DNA of 9,985 nucleotides, taken from an uncultured Eubacteriales bacterium (lineage in GTDB: Bacteria; Bacillota; Clostridia; Lachnospirales; Anaerotignaceae). The stretch covers positions 1 to 9,985 of the forward strand of contig CAKQPE010000070.1 in the NCBI GenBank assembly GCA_934256695.1, written 5' to 3'. Positions 6,004 to 9,985 of the stretch are shown here, piece by piece. The notes under the pieces are model-generated. The model searched no databases and was not told the origin of the DNA. It saw only the letters and a program-made list of their open reading frames with translations. The position numbers were made by a program, and so were the translations under genes. Each line of letters begins with the position of its first letter. Positions within the stretch are counted from its first letter, which is position 1.

Positions 6004-6035
6004 ATTATAGTAGTCAAATTTGAATTATTTATGAA
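6004..6035 (-). promoter_or_regulatory. Probable htrA promoter -10 with upstream TTCA direct repeats
   Basis: A TATAAT (- strand, 6009-6004) lies 51 bp before the htrA start codon. No good -35 hexamer is found at 16-18 bp. Instead, two TTCA repeats occur one helical turn apart (6035-6032 and 6024-6021, 11 bp start to start), the arrangement expected for an activator of the OmpR class. Promoter call is moderate; activator dependence is inferred. Confidence 0.5.
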
Positions 6036-6151
6036 CATGATGTAAAGAATGATTAAATTATTAAAATCTTATAACTTTGTCCACCTGCATTAACTTTTGT
6101 TCAGATAAAACAGTTTTGGCTTTAATAAAATCCGTAATTTTTTCATTCTTA

Positions 6152-6988
6152 CTATACAAGCATTGAAATAAATGGAATTGACACAATACAAAGCAATGTT
6201 GAAACAAAAATAAACTTAGAGGCAAGCACCGCATCTCCACCGTATTGACCGGCAAACAACGCACAAAATCCCGCTACAGGCATTGAATGACCTACAACAA
6301 GGACTGCCAAAATCATATGGTCTTTTATAAATATCTTTGCCACAGCAAAAACCAAAAGCGGTATTACAATAAGTCTTAAAACCGAGACAGCATAAACTCT
6401 CCAGTCACCAAAAACCTCGGAAAACTTATTTTTTGTCAGCAGCATTCCGCAATATATCATAGCTAAAGGTGTTGTCACATTTCCCAATCCGCTTACGGCA
6501 CTTCCTACCGACGAAGGCAAAGCAATATGTGTAACAAACATAAGTATTCCTATTAAAATAGATACATTTATAGGCGTAACAATCATGTTTTTAACAGACA
6601 TCTTATTATTCTTGTTTTCACCGTATTTGGATATTATATATACTCCGTATGTATAAGCAAAGGTAGAAAAACCGAGATTTGCAAACGCTGCATAAAAAAG
6701 TGCATCCTCTCCGAAAACCGCACTCATTACCGGCCAGCCCATAAAGCAGTGGTTTGGAAACATTACGGCAAATATCCATACACCCATTGCACTTTTTTCT
6801 ATTTTAAGCAATTTCCCACTTGCCATGCCTATTACAATACTTGCCCCATAAATAATAAGACTTACGCCATAAATTATAGCACCTCTTTTAAGCAGCTCCG
6901 GTGTATAACTTGTCCTTATAGCATACCCAACAATTATATATAAAAACAGTGTTATAAGCTTATTCATTACCGTAAAAAAAGCCGTCAA
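6152..6988 (-). CDS. AEC (auxin efflux carrier) family transporter, shortened near the N-terminus
   Basis: Polytopic membrane protein of the AEC family, whose bacterial members are putative exporters or carriers of malonate, malate and other organic acids. From TTG 6988 it has 278 residues, against about 305-320 for the family. Family hallmarks are FPNHCFMGWPVMSAVFGEDALFYAA, TPINVSILIGILMF, TPLAMIYCGMLL and GHSMPVAGFCALFAGQYGGDA. Start choice: a TTG at 7015 is in frame, but the strong SD (GGAGGAG, about 7003-6997) lies downstream of it. TTG 6988, 8 nt after that SD, gives the normal N-terminus MTAFFTVMNKLITLFLYIIVGY. The normal stretch of about 30 residues after the first helix, with the TLP helix motif, is absent: GYAIR runs straight into TSYTPELLKRG. 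The gene is otherwise intact. It is likely a single-gene unit with its own promoter at 7031-7059. Substrate unknown. Confidence 0.85.
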   Translation of the reverse strand: MTAFFTVMNKLITLFLYIIVGYAIRTSYTPELLKRGAIIYGVSLIIYGASIVIGMASGKLLKIEKSAMGVWIFAVMFPNHCFMGWPVMSAVFGEDALFYAAFANLGFSTFAYTYGVYIISKYGENKNNKMSVKNMIVTPINVSILIGILMFVTHIALPSSVGSAVSGLGNVTTPLAMIYCGMLLTKNKFSEVFGDWRVYAVSVLRLIVIPLLVFAVAKIFIKDHMILAVLVVGHSMPVAGFCALFAGQYGGDAVLASKFIFVSTLLCIVSIPFISMLV

Positions 6989-7030
6989 AAATACCACTCC
7001 TCCCCCAAAATTCAAAACAGTATTTGTGAT

Positions 7031-7059
7031 ATTTTAACATACAAAGTCAAACACTTCAA
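7031..7059 (-). promoter_or_regulatory. Sigma-A promoter for the AEC transporter gene
   Basis: On the - strand, TTGAAG (7059-7054) and TAAAAT (7036-7031) are separated by 17 bp, with an extended TG one base before the -10. It sits between the clpC terminator and the transporter start, leaving a short leader of about 35 nt that contains the GGGGGAGGAG ribosome binding site. Confidence 0.65.
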
Positions 7060-7068
7060 GGAAAAGAT

Positions 7069-7097
7069 AAGACCTTGGGGTGAAACCCCAAGGTCTT
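7069..7097 (-). terminator. Hairpin terminator of clpC
   Basis: AAGACCTTGGGGT (7069-7081) pairs perfectly over 13 bp with ACCCCAAGGTCTT (7085-7097) around a 3-nt loop. On the - strand it is followed by ATCTTTTCC, a weak T tract. It begins 9 bp after the clpC stop codon, so it most likely ends the clpC message and separates it from the AEC gene. Confidence 0.85.
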
Positions 7098-7105
7098 TAC
7101 GTTCT

Positions 7106-9550
7106 TTAATCTTTTTCAAATGCAATTTTACTGTTTGCTTCTGTTGCCGTTACTTTATCGCCGGACGTAAAAACACCTGTAAGATAATCTTCTGCAAGTT
7201 TATCCTCAACCTCGTTTTGCAACGCCCTTCTTAACGGTCTTGCACCGTATGCCTGATCATATCCGTTTTCAGCTATATAATTAATAGCTTTGTTATCAAA
7301 AATAAGGTCTATGTTCATGCTCTCTTTTGCTCTTTTGGCAATATCTTTTGCCATAAGTGAAACTATTTTTTCAATATCATCTTTTGTCAAAGTATGGAAA
7401 ACAATTATATCATCAATTCTGTTTAAAAATTCCGGTCTGAACATTTTTTTAACCTCGTCCATAACGGATTTTTTCATTTCCGCATACTGTTTTTCCTTGT
7501 CCTCCGGCTGAACAAAACCAAGCTTTTTAGGCTCAACTATATTTCTTGCACCTATGTTTGATGTCATTATTATAACTGTATTTTTAAAATCAATTACCCT
7601 TCCCTGTGAATCGGTTATTCTTCCGTCATCAAGTACCTGTAAAAGCACATTAAACACATCCGGCGATGCTTTTTCTATTTCATCAAACAGTACAACCGAA
7701 TACGGTTTTCTCTTTACCTTCTCGCTTAACTGTCCACCTTCTTCATAACCCACATATCCCGGAGCAGAACCGATTAATTTAGAAACACTGTAGTTTTCCA
7801 TATATTCCGACATATCTATTCTTATGATGGCTTCTTCATCACCGAAAAGTGCCTCTGCAAGAGCCTTTGAAAGCTCTGTTTTTCCAACACCCGTAGGGCC
7901 GAGGAAAAGGAATGAGCCTATAGGTCTTTTAGGATCCTTTAAACCGACCCTGCCTCGTCTTACTGCCTTTGACACTGCTTCTACGGCTTCATCTTGTCCT
8001 ATTACCCTGTTATGAAGTATTTTTTCCAGATTCAGAAGTCTTTCTGTTTCTTCCTGCTGAATACTCTTTACAGGTATACCCGTCCAACCGGATATTACAT
8101 CTGCTATATCATCAGATGTTACTACTTTATTGTTACTTCCCGAATTTATATTCCACTCTTTCTTTGCTTCTTCAAGTCTTTTACGCAGACTGCACTGTTC
8201 CTTCTTTACAACAGCGGCTTTTTCAAAGTCCTCTGTTTTTACGGCTTCTTCCTTTTCTTTTTCAAGGGAATTTATTTTTCCCTCAATTTCTTTTACCTCG
8301 GAAGGCGTAGAATATGTTCTCAGTCTGACCTTTGATGCTGCTTCGTCAATAAGATCTATAGCCTTATCGGGAAGAAATCTATCGCTTATATACCTTATAC
8401 TCATCTTAACTGCAGTTTTTACGGCATCATCTGTTATTTTAACATTATGGTGTGCCTCATATTTGTCTCTAAGACCGAAAAGCATACTGACTGCTTTATT
8501 TTCATCAGGTTCTTCGACCTTTACCGGCTGAAATCTTCTTTCAAGAGCTGCATCCTTTTCGATATATTTCCTATATTCATCTATAGTTGTTGCACCTATT
8601 AACTGAATTTCTCCTCTGGAAAGAGACGGCTTTAATATATTAGATGCATCTATTGCACCTTCTGCACCGCCTGCACCTATAATATTATGAATTTCATCTA
8701 CAAAAAGAATTACGTTTCTGCTTTCTCTTACTTCATCAATAACATTTTTCAGTCTTTCCTCAAATTCGCCCCTGTATTTTGATCCGGCAATCATTGATGA
8801 CAAATCACGACATACAAGTCTTTTATCCTTTAAAGTTACCGGTACATCACCCTTGGCGATTTTCATTGCCAGACCCTCGGCAATGGCTGTTTTTCCTACC
8901 CCCGGATCACCTACAAGGCAAGGATTGTTTTTGGAACGTCTGCTTAAAATCTGAATAACTCGTTCTATCTCATTGTCTCTGCCAATAATAGGATCAAATC
9001 GTTCCTCCTCTGCCATTTTGGTAAAGTCTCTGCTGTACTTGTCAAGGGTAGGTGTTTCGGATTCATCATTTGACATATTAGCCCCGTCAACCCCAACCGC
9101 AGTCTTTTGTCCCTTATCACCTTCGCCCAGAAGCTCCATTATTTCTTCATACAATCTTTGTATGTTTACTCCAAGAGAAATAAGTATTCTTACAGCCACA
9201 CAGTCAGGTTCACCCAAAAGAGCTATAAGTATATGCTCTGTTCCTACATAGCCGCTTCCCATATTTAAAGCCACACGCACACTTGTGCCAAGTATGCGTT
9301 TTACTCTCGGCGTATAATCCTGAGGAATACCGGAACCTGTATTTATACCTATGGTTTTTGCTATCTTTTCTTCAATATCTTTTTTGGAAATATTACGGCT
9401 TTCAATAGCTTTTGCCGATACGGAATCTTTTACATCTGCAAGACCTATTAAAATATGCTCTGTACCTATATAATCATGCCCAAGTTCTGCTGCCGATTTT
9501 CTTGCCGAAGCTACTACCTCATGGGCCTTTTTTGTAAAATCAATACTCAT
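7106..9550 (-). CDS. clpC: ATP-dependent Clp protease ATP-binding subunit ClpC
   Basis: 814-residue HSP100 unfoldase that feeds substrates into the ClpP protease in the cytosol. Domains in order: double Clp-N repeat (about 3-145, each with a GTEHILI motif), AAA-1 with Walker A GDPGVGKT (214-221) and Walker B ILFVDE (281-286), UVR coiled-coil linker (about 424-460), AAA-2 with Walker A GPTGVGKT (551-558) and Walker B VVLFDE (619-624), and a C-terminal D2-small domain with sensor-2 GAR (769-771). The LGF tripeptide (677-679) is the ClpP-docking loop. The UVR-containing middle distinguishes it from ClpB and ClpA. The start has GGAGG (9564-9560) 9 nt upstream. It is not in the common ctsR-mcsA-mcsB-clpC order: the upstream gene is an RluA-type synthase, and no CtsR box or CIRCE element is visible. 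It is therefore likely a single-gene unit ended by the hairpin at 7069-7097. Confidence 0.97.
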   Translation of the reverse strand: MSIDFTKKAHEVVASARKSAAELGHDYIGTEHILIGLADVKDSVSAKAIESRNISKKDIEEKIAKTIGINTGSGIPQDYTPRVKRILGTSVRVALNMGSGYVGTEHILIALLGEPDCVAVRILISLGVNIQRLYEEIMELLGEGDKGQKTAVGVDGANMSNDESETPTLDKYSRDFTKMAEEERFDPIIGRDNEIERVIQILSRRSKNNPCLVGDPGVGKTAIAEGLAMKIAKGDVPVTLKDKRLVCRDLSSMIAGSKYRGEFEERLKNVIDEVRESRNVILFVDEIHNIIGAGGAEGAIDASNILKPSLSRGEIQLIGATTIDEYRKYIEKDAALERRFQPVKVEEPDENKAVSMLFGLRDKYEAHHNVKITDDAVKTAVKMSIRYISDRFLPDKAIDLIDEAASKVRLRTYSTPSEVKEIEGKINSLEKEKEEAVKTEDFEKAAVVKKEQCSLRKRLEEAKKEWNINSGSNNKVVTSDDIADVISGWTGIPVKSIQQEETERLLNLEKILHNRVIGQDEAVEAVSKAVRRGRVGLKDPKRPIGSFLFLGPTGVGKTELSKALAEALFGDEEAIIRIDMSEYMENYSVSKLIGSAPGYVGYEEGGQLSEKVKRKPYSVVLFDEIEKASPDVFNVLLQVLDDGRITDSQGRVIDFKNTVIIMTSNIGARNIVEPKKLGFVQPEDKEKQYAEMKKSVMDEVKKMFRPEFLNRIDDIIVFHTLTKDDIEKIVSLMAKDIAKRAKESMNIDLIFDNKAINYIAENGYDQAYGARPLRRALQNEVEDKLAEDYLTGVFTSGDKVTATEANSKIAFEKD

Positions 9551-9567
9551 AAAAAACTGCCTCCTTT

Positions 9568-9584
9568 ACAGATTAAAAATCTGT
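9568..9584 (-). promoter_or_regulatory. Small hairpin just upstream of the clpC ribosome binding site
   Basis: ACAGATT (9568-9574) and AATCTGT (9578-9584) form a perfect 7-bp stem with a 3-nt loop. On the message it ends about 3 nt before the GGAGG of clpC. It does not cover the SD, so it may act as a 5' stabiliser or set ribosome access. No further evidence of function. Confidence 0.4.
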
Positions 9585-9677
9585 TAAATATCAGTATTCG
9601 TTATTTACATTTTTATTTATAAAATGCCATTTTTTGTTAGCCACCTATTTGTATGATTGCTAAAATCATTTAAAATT

Positions 9678-9702
9678 AAAAGACTCTCTTGCCGAGTCCT
9701 TT
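9678..9702 (-). terminator. Hairpin terminator after the RluA-family gene, inside the clpC leader region
   Basis: On the - strand AAAGGACTC pairs with GAGTCTTTT over 9 bp with one G-U, around a 7-nt loop, and runs into TTTTAATTTTAA. The G-U would be an A-C mismatch on the other strand, so it is directed at - strand RNA. It lies 66 bp after the RluA-family stop. It also falls immediately after the predicted clpC promoter, so it may act in the clpC leader as well. Confidence 0.75.
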
Positions 9703-9711
9703 AGTATTATA

Positions 9712-9741
9712 ATTATAGCACATTTTTTTAATATGTCACTA
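9712..9741 (-). promoter_or_regulatory. Candidate promoter for clpC
   Basis: On the - strand, a GTGACA-like -35 (about 9739-9734) is followed after 16 bp by a perfect TATAAT (9717-9712). A start near 9705 would give a leader of about 155 nt before clpC that begins with the hairpin at 9678-9702. A weaker promoter downstream of that hairpin cannot be excluded. Confidence 0.5.
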
Positions 9742-9767
9742 CTTTATTTTTGTTGTTAACATAATAT

Positions 9768-9985
9768 TCAAAAAATTTCGAATATTTTTCCCTGTGGATT
9801 ACTTTCAACATCTATATTCTCGTTTTTGTATCTTAAACTAACTCCGCTTGACCAAAGAGCCGTTGCAAAATATCCTCTTTTTTTTGCAAACTCCGCATTA
9901 TATTTCGTATCTCCCCACAGAGGCAGCCCCCTTGATGAAAATTGTACTCTTATCTGGTGGTGTCTGCCTGTAATAAGATGAATTT
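9768..9985 (-). CDS. RluA-family pseudouridine synthase, C-terminal part (5' end outside window)
   Basis: Only the last 71 residues and stop (TGA, 9770-9768) are in view; the catalytic Asp region lies beyond the right edge. The visible start IHLITGRHHQIRVQFSSRGLPLWGDTKYN matches the conserved L-TGR-x-HQIR and GxPLxGDxxY motifs of RluA/RluC/RluD-type enzymes, which isomerise uridine to pseudouridine in rRNA or tRNA. The residue after TGR is His rather than the more usual Thr, as in a group of Firmicute homologues. The end (FATALWSSGVSLRYK...VESNPQGKIFEIF) is typical of the family's C-terminal strand region. The exact target RNA cannot be told. A terminator at 9678-9702 follows. Confidence 0.9.
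   Translation of the reverse strand, partial: IHLITGRHHQIRVQFSSRGLPLWGDTKYNAEFAKKRGYFATALWSSGVSLRYKNENIDVESNPQGKIFEIF

Noticed and set aside
6012..6024. GTCAAATTTGAA upstream of htrA as a CtsR box
   Set aside because: CtsR sites are tandem direct heptads (GTCAAA repeated with a short gap); here the second half is inverted and only partly matches.
6061..6264. Open frame on the - strand (67 codons) overlapping the end of the AEC gene
   Set aside because: No Shine-Dalgarno, cysteine-rich unnatural composition, and it overlaps the well-supported transporter frame in another phase.
7969..8531. Several overlapping + strand open frames antisense to clpC
   Set aside because: They are antisense shadows of the UVR and AAA regions of clpC; no start signals and low-complexity Phe/Leu/Ser translation.
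9754..9761. TGTTAACA palindrome at the end of the RluA-family gene
   Set aside because: Eight-base AT-rich palindrome with no second copy nearby and no promoter at this position; expected by chance.

Overview
This is an AT-rich, densely coded bacterial window. Shine-Dalgarno sequences of the AGGAGG type, TTGACA/TATAAT promoters and the gene repertoire (ClpC with a UVR linker, HtrA with a cytoplasmic acidic tail, RseC-like and C_GCAxxG redox proteins, YrvM-type TcdA) point to an anaerobic Firmicute of class Clostridia. I cannot place it to genus from the sequence. It looks like core chromosome: I see no tRNA, rRNA, CRISPR array, insertion sequence or phage gene.

Layout. The left quarter (1-2424) runs on the + strand: the last 37 codons of an AI-2E family membrane protein; tcdA (tRNA t6A cyclisation) followed closely by an RseC-like membrane redox protein; then a Cys-rich C_GCAxxG protein whose ribosome binding site is buried in a 15-bp hairpin; then two small, closely coupled genes that I do not recognise. 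The rest (2555-9985) runs on the - strand. In transcription order from the right edge it holds the 3' part of an RluA-family pseudouridine synthase, clpC, an AEC-family transporter that seems to lack its second membrane helix, an HtrA-type protease, a GntR/FadR-type regulator and panB. The two blocks converge on a shared hairpin terminator at 2468-2494. Hairpin terminators also lie after htrA, after clpC and after the RluA gene, so most - strand genes look separately transcribed.

How the genes fit together. clpC and htrA are protein quality-control genes on separate transcripts. clpC lacks the usual ctsR-mcsA-mcsB neighbours and any visible CtsR operator. The most interesting regulatory region is 3374-3586, between the GntR gene and panB. 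It holds a perfect consensus sigma-A promoter for panB, TTGACA-17-TATAAT, bracketed by two identical copies of TTGTTGAACAA, which fits the FadR-subfamily operator pattern TnGTnnnACnA. This suggests that the neighbouring GntR protein controls panB, the first step of pantothenate/CoA synthesis.

The main points for a second look are this operator-promoter array, the SD-sequestering hairpin at 1351-1392, the shortened AEC transporter and the unknown gene pair at 1784-2424.
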